In this document: positions 23,746 through 31,242 of the stretch, piece after piece
How the letters are laid out: each line of letters begins with the position of its first letter
Position numbering within the stretch: the first letter of the stretch is position 1
Assembly: GCF_008245225.1 (NCBI RefSeq)
Contig: NZ_VTAW01000006.1
Location: forward strand, 94,898-158,897
Origin: Natrialba swarupiae
Lineage (GTDB): Archaea > Halobacteriota > Halobacteria > Halobacteriales > Natrialbaceae
Direction: 5' to 3'
DNA: 64,000 bases
Made by a program: the position numbers and the translations under genes
The notes under the pieces: generated by a model
Databases searched by the model: none
Told to the model about the DNA's origin: nothing
Seen by the model: only the letters and a program-made list of their open reading frames with translations

Positions 23746-24405
23746 TCACTCCGCCGTCGACCGCTCGCCGGTCGGCTGGAGTTCCTCGTCGACCAGCGTC
23801 TCGTAAGCCCGCCTGAATCGTTCGGAGAGCGCCTGATGGGAGATACCGAGTTCGGCCGCGAGTTCCTCCATGGAGATGCGCCGGGGGATCTCGAAGTAGC
23901 CGTACTCGAGGGCGGCCTCGAGGGCCTCCCGCTGTTCCGGCGTCAGCCGGGTCTCGGGTTCGGCCGTCTCACTCACGTCGGTCACCCGGCGGAGGTCGGC
24001 GTTGATGTCGCGCTCGACCAGTCGGTCGTAGGCGTTACACAGCGCATCCCGGTCCGGAAACCGGATCCGTACCTGCCACCAGCCGTCGGTCGCCCACGCC
24101 TCGAGCAAGGAGCCGCCGTCGGCGAGAAGTGGGTCACAGAGGCGATCGATTCCGGACCCATTCGTGAAACTCACGTCGAACAGTAGCCGGGAGCGCGTCT
24201 CGACGAGGAGGTCGTATCCGTCTACGGAGGGATCCGCGTCGAACGCCGACTCGACCCGCTCGTGGTCGACCCCCGAAACCCAGAGGCAGGGCCGGGTCTT
24301 CGACACTGACGACTCGAGTTCGAACGTCGCATCTGGCGCGTGCTCGAACGCAGTCTCGAGCGTCGTGTCCGGGACTGGGAACCGGAGCTCGGCTATCGTC
24401 GACAT
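23746..24405 (-). CDS. HTH-10 (bacterioopsin-activator type) transcriptional regulator
   Basis: 219 residues from the ATG at 24405 (a GTG at 24408 is equivalent). The C-terminal HTH-10 module is typical of the Bat family: LTPEQREALEAALEYGYFEI, then ELAAELGISHQALSERFRRA. The N-terminal 150 residues form the haloarchaeal Bat-type sensor half without known ligands. A TATA-like ATTTTTACG lies 27 bases before the start. The target is not evident. Confidence 0.88.
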   Translation of the reverse strand: MSTIAELRFPVPDTTLETAFEHAPDATFELESSVSKTRPCLWVSGVDHERVESAFDADPSVDGYDLLVETRSRLLFDVSFTNGSGIDRLCDPLLADGGSLLEAWATDGWWQVRIRFPDRDALCNAYDRLVERDINADLRRVTDVSETAEPETRLTPEQREALEAALEYGYFEIPRRISMEELAAELGISHQALSERFRRAYETLVDEELQPTGERSTAE

Positions 24406-24477
24406 CACGCTCCGTACATCGTGGGGACGTAAAAATCGCTGTTCACGACACGTTGAGAGTCTCTACTGCGTATAATT

Positions 24478-26445
24478 TCACTCGAGGCCGGCGCTCTCGA
24501 TCGCCTCCTGGAGGTCGGAGACGCCGGCTTTCGCCGTCCGATCCGGGTTCGCGAGGACGCGAATCCGTTGCTCGCCGAGCGGGACGAACTCGAGATCTAG
24601 CCGGTCGGCCGTGTCGGCGAGTCCGAGACCGGCGTCGGCGTCGCCGGAGATAACCTTTCGTGCGGGGCTCTCGTGGGCGCGCAGTCCGAGGTCGAAGCCA
24701 TCGATCGCGTCGGCGAGCTCCCGTTGGCTCGCCTCGCGGTCGTCGGCCAGGTCCTCGAGCGCCCGCTCGACGCTCATCCGGAGGCCGGAGTCGACCGTCC
24801 GGTTGATGAATCGGAGATCACTATCGATCAAGTCGGCCAGCCCTTCGATTTCCTCGGGGTTGCCGGGCCGGACGACCAGTCCCCACTCGCGGTGCCAGCC
24901 GCCGATCGCTTCGGCGTCGACTTCGCGGTCGAGCGGTCCGGCGACGACGGCGATGTCGGGGACGCCCTCGCGGAGCTGCCGGAGGGCGGGCCGGCTCCCG
25001 ACCGAGAGATATCGCGGGCGCTCGAGTCGGTCGAGCAGTTGGTTCAACGTCGGATCGTCCTCGCCCACGCCGAGCAGCGTCGGCGGCCGGACGTCCGGCG
25101 AGAAGAGTTGGACGTCGACGGCTTCGCCCGCCTCGAGGTAGTCGGTGTCGGCGTCGACCGAAACGACGCCGTCGGCCTCGGCGAGGCTGGTCGTCGCGCC
25201 GCTTCCCTTGTCGACGGGGTAGACCAGGAGATCGGTTTCCTGGTCCACCCCGGGACTCCCTCCGCCGTCACCACTCACGGGAGCGACTTCGTCGGGTCCG
25301 GTTTCGACCAGCCCGACGGGCATCAGGCGGAGTCGTCCCTCCCCGTAGCGTTCCCGGCGAGCCAGCCGTCCCGTGACGGTTGCGGATTCAGGTTCCGGAA
25401 GCCCGGCGGCCTCGCGGATTGCGGGCGCGACGAACGTCCGAAAGACCATCATCGCGGAGACGGGGTAGCCGGGGAGACCGACGTACGCCGAGTCGGCCAG
25501 CCGACCGACGAGCATCGGCTTTCCCGGCTTGACGGCGACGCCGTGGACCAGCAGTTCGCCCTCCTCCTCGATCACCCGGTAGATGACGTCGACGGCGCTC
25601 GCACTCGTCGATCCCGAGGAGAGCACCAGATCGCACTCGTCGGCGGCCTCGCGGAGGACGCGTTCCATCTCCTCGCGGTCGTCGCCCGCGTGGGGGTAGA
25701 GCACCGCCTCGCCGCCGGCGTCCTCGACACCCGCGGCGATCGTGTAGCTGTTGACGTCGTAGATCTCGCCGCGGTCGCTCGCCGGATCGTCGCCCGGCCG
25801 AACGAGTTCGTCGCCCGTCGAGACGATCCCGACTCGAGGCCGGGCCCGGACCGGCACCTCGTCGATCCCGAGCGCCGACAGCAATCCGATATCGCGGGGC
25901 GTAACCTGTGTCCTGGGGCCGAGCGCTCGTTCGCCTGCCGCGACGTCCGCGCCGGCGAACATCACGTTGTCGCCGGGGGCGACGGCGGTCCGAATCAGCA
26001 CTGCTTCGCCGTCCGTCTCGTCGGTTCGTCCCCCCGTATCCACTTCGTCGGTTCGCTCTACCGCGCCCGCGTCGTCGGTTTGCTCCACCGGGACCATCGC
26101 GTCCGCACCCGAGGGCATCACCGCTCCCGTCGAGATTTCGACGGCCTCTCCCTCCGCGACCGCCACGTCGGGTTTCTCACCGGCGTGGACCTCGCCGACG
26201 ACCTCGAGGCGTGCGGGGTCGGCCTCGTCCGCGCCGAACGTCTCTCGGGCCCGAAGGGCGTAGCCGTCCAGGCTGGCCCGGTCGAAGCCAGGAACGTCGA
26301 GTTCGGCGTCGAGCCGTGCGACGAGCACCCGGCTGCGGGCCTCCTCGAGCGGGACGCGGTCGATCCCGCCCTCGAGCGACAGCGATTCGATCGCCTCGTG
26401 GGCCGCCTCGGGTGAGACGAGGTCGCGAAACTCCTTTCGATCCAT
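24478..26445 (-). CDS. moeA: MoeA molybdopterin molybdotransferase fused to PBP-like domain
   Basis: 655 residues. The first 410 are MoeA: PGFDRASLDGYALRA, the DAMVPVEQ patch, the MPT-binding LVLSSGSTSASAVDVIYRVI and the family segment KPGKPMLVGRL. Residues beyond 440 form a PBP (periplasmic-binding-protein-like) domain with LEFVPLGEQRIRVLANPDRT. This fusion is common in archaea and may sense or bind molybdate or tungstate. MoeA inserts Mo into adenylylated molybdopterin. A TATA-like element lies 26 bases before the ATG. The gene diverges from a Tfx regulator. Confidence 0.93.
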   Translation of the reverse strand: MDRKEFRDLVSPEAAHEAIESLSLEGGIDRVPLEEARSRVLVARLDAELDVPGFDRASLDGYALRARETFGADEADPARLEVVGEVHAGEKPDVAVAEGEAVEISTGAVMPSGADAMVPVEQTDDAGAVERTDEVDTGGRTDETDGEAVLIRTAVAPGDNVMFAGADVAAGERALGPRTQVTPRDIGLLSALGIDEVPVRARPRVGIVSTGDELVRPGDDPASDRGEIYDVNSYTIAAGVEDAGGEAVLYPHAGDDREEMERVLREAADECDLVLSSGSTSASAVDVIYRVIEEEGELLVHGVAVKPGKPMLVGRLADSAYVGLPGYPVSAMMVFRTFVAPAIREAAGLPEPESATVTGRLARRERYGEGRLRLMPVGLVETGPDEVAPVSGDGGGSPGVDQETDLLVYPVDKGSGATTSLAEADGVVSVDADTDYLEAGEAVDVQLFSPDVRPPTLLGVGEDDPTLNQLLDRLERPRYLSVGSRPALRQLREGVPDIAVVAGPLDREVDAEAIGGWHREWGLVVRPGNPEEIEGLADLIDSDLRFINRTVDSGLRMSVERALEDLADDREASQRELADAIDGFDLGLRAHESPARKVISGDADAGLGLADTADRLDLEFVPLGEQRIRVLANPDRTAKAGVSDLQEAIESAGLE

Positions 26446-26620
26446 ACCTGCCCTTCGGGTGGCGACGCTAAAAACGTCGGTCGTCGCCGTCCCATATTCG
26501 ATCCGGCGATCGAGGATCGGTTCGCCGAACCGCTACACTCACTTACGGCCGGACGCATAGTTGACATATGCTTTCGCGAACCCGACCCGGTCGGATCGGC
26601 ACGCGCCGGAGGCGGTCGCC

Positions 26621-27079
26621 GTGATCGACGAGACGGAGGAACTCCTCACGGAGATCGGTTTCGACGCCGAGACGAGCATACTGACCCGCAGACAGGCGCA
26701 GGTACTCGCGTTACGCGAGCGCGGCATCTCCCAGGCAGACATCGCCGACGAACTCGGGACCTCCCGGGCGAACGTCTCCTCGGTCGAGTCGAGCGCTCGC
26801 GAGAACGTCGAGAAGGCCCGCGAGACGGTCGCGTTCGCCGAAGCGCTCCGGGCACCCGTCCGCGTCCGCGTCCCAGAGGGGACGGACCTCTACGACGTTC
26901 CCGAACTCGTCTACGAGGCCTGTGACGAAGCCGGCGTCAAGGTCGATTACACGGCCCCGGATCTGATGAAGGTCGTCAGCGACGCCGCCGGCTCGGCTGT
27001 CTCCGGTCGACAGATCACGACGCCGTTGATCGTCGGCGTCACGTCCGATGGGATGGTCCGCGTTCGACACAGGGAGTGA
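26621..27079 (+). CDS. Tfx-family DNA-binding regulator
   Basis: 152 residues from a GTG at 26621. The ATG at 26561 would add 20 residues unlike the family. The N-terminal HTH reads LTRRQAQVLALRERGISQAD, then IADELGTSRANVSSVESSAR. The rest is the Tfx C-terminal domain. Tfx was named in Methanothermobacter for binding downstream of a molybdenum formylmethanofuran dehydrogenase promoter. Divergence from moeA with a shared 175-base gap suggests control of molybdenum cofactor genes, which is inference. Confidence 0.88.
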   Translation: MIDETEELLTEIGFDAETSILTRRQAQVLALRERGISQADIADELGTSRANVSSVESSARENVEKARETVAFAEALRAPVRVRVPEGTDLYDVPELVYEACDEAGVKVDYTAPDLMKVVSDAAGSAVSGRQITTPLIVGVTSDGMVRVRHRE

Positions 27080-27152
27080 TCGGCGTTCTCGAGGCCGGGT
27101 TCCACACAGACACCGGCTTCGCGCACAGTCACGGCTCTCGGTCAGGACGCGA

Positions 27153-28397
27153 TCATCCGCCGAGTGCGGTGACGTCGCCGCCGTGTGACGCCACGTAGAC
27201 GACACCATCGGAAACGACAGGGGGTGTCTGGGTCCCCCCGAAGACCATGTCGTCGATCACGCGCTCGTCGAACTCGTACGTCCACCGTCTCTGGCCGTCC
27301 TCGCCGAGACATATCGCAGTCGAGTGATCGGTGACGACGACCACATCCCCGACGACCGAGGGCGCGTTCACCCGCGACCGGCCGTCGAGCGACCACGCCT
27401 CCGTTCCGTCGGTGTCGAGTGCCACCAGGCCGTCCGCCGTGGGTACGTAGAGGCGTTCGTCGGTCGCTGCGATCGACTCGTGGACGTCGTCCCCGACGGA
27501 CGCGATCCACTGCGTCTCCCCGTCCGCTGGCTCGAGTGCGTACACCGTCCCGCCTCTCGAGCCGACGTAGACGATGTCGTCGACGACCGTCGGCGCGCCC
27601 CACACGCGGCCGTCGGTTTCGACCCGCCAGCGCTCCTCGCCGGTGGCAGCCTCGAGCGCGTACGCGGCGTGTTCGCTGCCGCCGCCGACGTAGGCGGTTC
27701 CGTCGGCGACCGCGGGCGTCGTCGCGTACTGGCCAACCCGAACGCGCCAGCGTTCGGAGCCGTCCGTCGCGTCGAGGGCGACGACGGCTTCGCTGTTCAG
27801 GGAGCCGCCGACGTAGACGACGCCGTCGGCCAGCGTCGGCGCGGAGGAGACGTCGACGTCCGTGATCGCTCGCCACCGCAGGCTCCCGTCCTCGAGGTCG
27901 ACCGCCGCGACCCCGCGGTCGGTGTCGGGTCCGCCGTTCCAGGCCGCTACGTACGCGGTGTCCGACGTTACCGCCGGCGGCGCGTCGTGACTGTGGCCGA
28001 CGTCGGCTTCCCACCGTTTCGATCCGTCGTCGGCGTCGAGGGCGACCAGGTCGCCGGCGGTGACGAGCACCTGCCCGTCGGCGACCGAGAGTCCGCCCTC
28101 AGTCGGGGATAGCCGCGTCTGCCACTGGACGGTGTCATCGGCCGGAGCGGGGCCGTCTGCGGTACCCGCGTTCGCCGCGGTGTACTGGAACTGCGTCGTC
28201 GCGGTCGTGTCCTCGGGCGGGCCCGCACTGTCGTCTCCGCCGGAATCGTCGCGAGTTCTGCCCGAATCGTCGTCACTGGCACCGTCGTCCGATTCGCCGG
28301 CGTCACTCGAGGGGGCGTCGCGCCGGCAGAGACACCCCATCAGGGTCGCCGGGAGCGTCACCGCTGTCGTCGAGAGGAACGTTCGTCTGGAGGGCAC
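27153..28397 (-). CDS. PQQ-type beta-propeller lipoprotein
   Basis: 414 residues from a GTG. A twin-arginine signal (PSRRTFLSTTAVTLPATL) with lipobox LMGC predicts Tat export and a lipid anchor. After a Ser/Asp-rich linker come seven or so repeats of the PQQ type, each with a V.AGDLVALDA..G...W pattern (for example YVGSRGGTVYALEPADGETQW). Such propellers act as protein scaffolds or BamB-like factors. PQQ binding is not implied. The function is unknown. Confidence 0.88.
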   Translation of the reverse strand: MPSRRTFLSTTAVTLPATLMGCLCRRDAPSSDAGESDDGASDDDSGRTRDDSGGDDSAGPPEDTTATTQFQYTAANAGTADGPAPADDTVQWQTRLSPTEGGLSVADGQVLVTAGDLVALDADDGSKRWEADVGHSHDAPPAVTSDTAYVAAWNGGPDTDRGVAAVDLEDGSLRWRAITDVDVSSAPTLADGVVYVGGSLNSEAVVALDATDGSERWRVRVGQYATTPAVADGTAYVGGGSEHAAYALEAATGEERWRVETDGRVWGAPTVVDDIVYVGSRGGTVYALEPADGETQWIASVGDDVHESIAATDERLYVPTADGLVALDTDGTEAWSLDGRSRVNAPSVVGDVVVVTDHSTAICLGEDGQRRWTYEFDERVIDDMVFGGTQTPPVVSDGVVYVASHGGDVTALGG

Positions 28398-28504
28398 GTT
28401 CGTCGAACACTGGACTCGGCGTACACTTTTATTTACGGATCAGCCCGACTCCGTCGGTGCCGGGAAGCCGTCACGCCGAACCGACGACCGAGGCGAACAG
28501 ATCG

Positions 28505-28580
28505 GTGTCGAGACCGGAGCGGGGTATCGCAGTGTCGAGACCGGGGAGCGGGTATCGCAGTGTCAAGACCGTGGCAAAGG
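28505..28580. repeat. Tandem 27/28-bp repeat upstream of the membrane protein gene
   Basis: GTGTCGAGACCGG starts a unit at 28505 and again at 28532. A third, diverged unit (GTGTCAAGACCG) starts at 28560. The first two units end GGTATCGCA. It lies in the gap between two divergent genes and just upstream of a TATA-like AAATACG, so it could be repeated regulator sites or a minisatellite. Confidence 0.65.
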
Positions 28581-28659
28581 TATCGACATCAAATACGATC
28601 GGGCGGCTGGCTGGTCGCGAATCGTAACTCTCTCGACCCCCCTCGAGCGACTGTGGCGT

Positions 28660-29664
28660 GTGTACGGCCCAGTCCAGATCGCGGGATACGCCGCCCTGGT
28701 GGTGACGCCCGTGGCGTTGGTTCTCAGCGCGCTTGCCGGGCTTCCGGAGGTGCAGGTCGGGACGGTCGGCGTCCAGGCGGGAATCGTCCTCGTCGGTGGC
28801 GTCGCCGCCGTCCTCGAGCGACGACGCGCGTTCGGTGGCTCGTCCGTCGACGCGTCGGGACTCGAGGAGACGGGGTTCGACGAGACGGACGCGATCGACG
28901 CGCTCGCGGTCGTCGTGGGTGCGGTCGTCACCTTCCTCGCGAGCGTCTCCCTCGGTCTGGGACCGGTGGTCGCCTCCGCGCTGGTCGGGGTGCTCGCCGG
29001 GGTGTTCGTCCCGCGAGTCGCCGTTCCTGCCTACTGTGGCTCGTTCGTCGGCATGGCCTCGCCGTCGGCGTTTCCGTCACTCGAGTACGTGGCGGCTGCG
29101 GGCGTGATTTCCGGGATTGCGTACGTGGCCACGACGGAGTCGTTCGACGGCGTCGGCGGAAAACTCGGCACGATCGCGCTCTGTGGCTGTCTGGCCACGG
29201 TCGTACTCACGGGCCTCGAGTACGGAACGCCGACTGCGCCCCAGTGGGGAATCGCCGCGGTGGTCGTGGCGGTCGCGGTCGTCGCCGCGGTCGCGACGCT
29301 ACTCGCAAGCGTTCGACTCGAACTCGGGGCGGTGGTCGCCTCCGGCCTGGTGGGTGTTGTCGCCGGCGTCGCGTTTCCCGCCGCAGGAATCGGCGTATCC
29401 GCCCTCGCTCCGGAGACGGCGTCGACGCTCGCGGCGGTCGCGTTCTGTGCCTCGTTCGTCGGCATGTCGAGCGTCGATCGGCTGTCGACGGCGGGCGTCG
29501 CGGGGGCCGGCGGGCTCTCCGGGTTGGTCTTTCTCGCGGTCACGCCGGCGGTCACCGGCGCGGGCGGAAAACTCGGAACGATCGCGTTCGTCTCCTGTCT
29601 CGCCGTTCTCGGCGCGCTCGAGCTGTCTCGAGTGGCGGATCCGCGACGAAACGGCTCGACCTAG
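28660..29664 (+). CDS. Internally duplicated integral membrane protein of unknown function
   Basis: About 334 residues with around ten hydrophobic helices. Two halves repeat the same pattern. Each contains LASV.L.LG.VVASALVGVL-type helices, then C.SFVGM.S, then a GGKLGTIA motif (near 175 and 305). The first half has YCGSFVGMASPSAF and the second FCASFVGMSSVDRL. The repeat suggests inverted or parallel halves as in transporters. The start is uncertain: I chose the GTG at 28660, the nearest start before the first helix; upstream frame residues look non-coding. I recognise no named family. Confidence 0.7.
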   Translation: MYGPVQIAGYAALVVTPVALVLSALAGLPEVQVGTVGVQAGIVLVGGVAAVLERRRAFGGSSVDASGLEETGFDETDAIDALAVVVGAVVTFLASVSLGLGPVVASALVGVLAGVFVPRVAVPAYCGSFVGMASPSAFPSLEYVAAAGVISGIAYVATTESFDGVGGKLGTIALCGCLATVVLTGLEYGTPTAPQWGIAAVVVAVAVVAAVATLLASVRLELGAVVASGLVGVVAGVAFPAAGIGVSALAPETASTLAAVAFCASFVGMSSVDRLSTAGVAGAGGLSGLVFLAVTPAVTGAGGKLGTIAFVSCLAVLGALELSRVADPRRNGST

Positions 29665-30563
29665 TCGGCCGAAATTTCGCAGGTACCCTCGTAGGCGACG
29701 TCCTCGACCGACTCGATCTCCGGGTCCTCGCCACAGACCGGACAGGCCGGATTCGATCGGTACTCGACCGTCTCGAAGCTCATCTCCATCGCGTCGTACA
29801 TGAGGAGTCGCCCCTCGAGGAGTTCGCCTTTCCCGAGGAGGTACTTGACGACCTCGGTGGCCTGGATGCAGCCGACGGTGCCCGGGAGGACACCGAGGAC
29901 GCCAGTGGTCGCACAGTCGGGGACGGTGCCGGGTTCGGGCGCTTCGGGAAAGAGACACCGGTAACATGGCGATTCGTTCGGCTCGCTGTCTCCGTTGCCG
30001 GAACGCCCGCTGCTGTCGGCCCCGTCGTCACTCCCGTCGCCGTCCGCACTCGAGCGGTCGTTGGCAAACGTCGTGATCTGGCCCTCGAAACGATAGATCG
30101 CGCCGTGAGAGAGCGGCGTCTCCGTGAGGACGCAGTGGTCGTTGAGCAGGTACCGCGTGGCGAAGTTGTCGCTGGCGTCGAGGACGACGTCGTAGTCGTC
30201 GACGAGGCCGGCGACGTTCGCCGTCGTGAGCCGCGTCTCGTGGGGTTCGACGTCGACGTCGGGATTGAGCGCTGTAACGTAGTCGGCCGCGCTCTCGACT
30301 TTCGGCCGGCCGACGTCGGCGTCACCGTGGACGATCTGGCGCTGAAGGTTCGATCGCTCGACGACGTCGTCGTCGACGATCCCCAGTCGCCCGATGCCGG
30401 CGGCCGCGAGATACTGGATCGCGGGCGATCCGAGCCCACCAGCGCCGACGACCAGCACGCTCCCCTCGAGCAGGCGTTTTTGTCCCTCGGGGCCGATCTC
30501 GTCCATGATGACGTGTCTCGAGTACCGATCGAGTTGGGTCGCATCGAGGCGTAGGTCGCTCAT
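29661..30563 (-). CDS. ubaA: Ubiquitin-like E1 enzyme UbaA (MoeB/ThiF family)
   Basis: 300 residues. The nucleotide-binding VLVVGAGGLGSPAIQYLAAA, the adenylation-site RSNLQRQIVH, the ASDNFATRYLLND segment and the catalytic-Cys region PDCATTGVLG are present. Two zinc knuckles (CYRC and CPVC) are intact. In Haloferax UbaA activates SAMP proteins for protein modification and sulfur transfer to tRNA and molybdopterin. An acidic Gly/Ser/Asp insertion lies just before CYRC. The stop CTAG is shared with the convergent membrane protein gene. Confidence 0.93.
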   Translation of the reverse strand: MSDLRLDATQLDRYSRHVIMDEIGPEGQKRLLEGSVLVVGAGGLGSPAIQYLAAAGIGRLGIVDDDVVERSNLQRQIVHGDADVGRPKVESAADYVTALNPDVDVEPHETRLTTANVAGLVDDYDVVLDASDNFATRYLLNDHCVLTETPLSHGAIYRFEGQITTFANDRSSADGDGSDDGADSSGRSGNGDSEPNESPCYRCLFPEAPEPGTVPDCATTGVLGVLPGTVGCIQATEVVKYLLGKGELLEGRLLMYDAMEMSFETVEYRSNPACPVCGEDPEIESVEDVAYEGTCEISAD

Positions 30564-30697
30564 ATGCCGACCTTGGGCCGAGAGGGAGAAAAGACCGCGG
30601 GTCGGTTCGTCTGGTGAGGGGACGACAGGGAACTCCTGGCTCCCAAATCCATGTCAGCTTCTCACACGATTCCGGCAGCGTTTCGGTCGACCCAACG

Positions 30698-30705
30698 ATT
30701 TAATA
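30698..30705 (+). promoter_or_regulatory. TATA element of the HVO_0416-type gene
   Basis: ATTTAATA lies 27 bases before the ATG at 30729 but only 21 before the ATG at 30723, so it favours the second start. Confidence 0.65.
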
Positions 30706-30728
30706 CCGTGGTGTGCGATACCATGACT

Positions 30729-30911
30729 ATGGCATCCTCACCCAACGGTGCCGGCGACGTGTTTGACCAGTACCTTACCGACCGCGGTCACGCTGTCGAA
30801 CGAGTAGGGTGGGACCAGGAGTATAACAAGAAACAGTGTCCGGAGTGTGGCGGACTCCACGATACCTCCGCGACCACGTGTACCGTCTGTGGGTGGGAGC
30901 CGACACGGTAA
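30729..30911 (+). CDS. HVO_0416-family small zinc-finger protein
   Basis: 60 residues from the ATG at 30729 (30723 is possible). The conserved core is GWDQEYNKKQCPECGGLHDT, then CTVCGWEP, giving two CxxCG knuckles for one zinc ion. Small haloarchaeal zinc proteins of this type affect motility and biofilm traits when deleted in Haloferax, but the role of this one is not known. Confidence 0.85.
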   Translation: MASSPNGAGDVFDQYLTDRGHAVERVGWDQEYNKKQCPECGGLHDTSATTCTVCGWEPTR

Positions 30912-31010
30912 CTCAGACGGTCATCGGTTCGTCTTCTGACGTGTTTTTCATCGCCACTGTTCGGTACAATTATTATAGAGCACCAATCACTGTCCCAACG
31001 AAGAAGGACA

Positions 31011-31169
31011 ATGCCGAAATGCCAGAACTGCGGCGCGTTCGTGACGGACGCTTACGCCCGCGTGTTTACCCCCCGCAACGTTGACGACCCCCGCGTCTGT
31101 CCGGAGTGCGAGGACAAGATCCGTGACGGCGCCGACGTCCGATCCGCCCGCTCACCGCGGAATCCGTAA
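31011..31169 (+). CDS. DUF7563-type small zinc protein
   Basis: 52 residues starting MPKCQNCGAFVTDAYARVF, with a second knuckle RVCPECEDKIRD and a basic tail RSARSPRNP. Two CxxC pairs can hold one zinc. The family is common and short in haloarchaea with unknown function. An AT-rich TATA-like stretch (ATTATTATA) lies about 40 bases upstream, so a short leader is likely. Confidence 0.8.
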   Translation: MPKCQNCGAFVTDAYARVFTPRNVDDPRVCPECEDKIRDGADVRSARSPRNP

Positions 31170-31211
31170 CTATTGTTCGCCGGCAATCGGTATCAACGAA
31201 AACCCACGTCA

Positions 31212-31219
31212 CTTATAGG
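31212..31219 (+). promoter_or_regulatory. TATA element of the helicase-M24 operon
   Basis: CTTATAGG is centred 27 bases before the helicase ATG at 31243. Confidence 0.65.
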
Positions 31220-31242
31220 TATCGCGCCCTTGAACAGCTACA

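Noticed and set aside
28060..28659. 200-residue N-terminal extension of the duplicated membrane protein
   Set aside because: The extension is antisense to the propeller lipoprotein and runs through the tandem repeat and the promoter region. It has no domain features.
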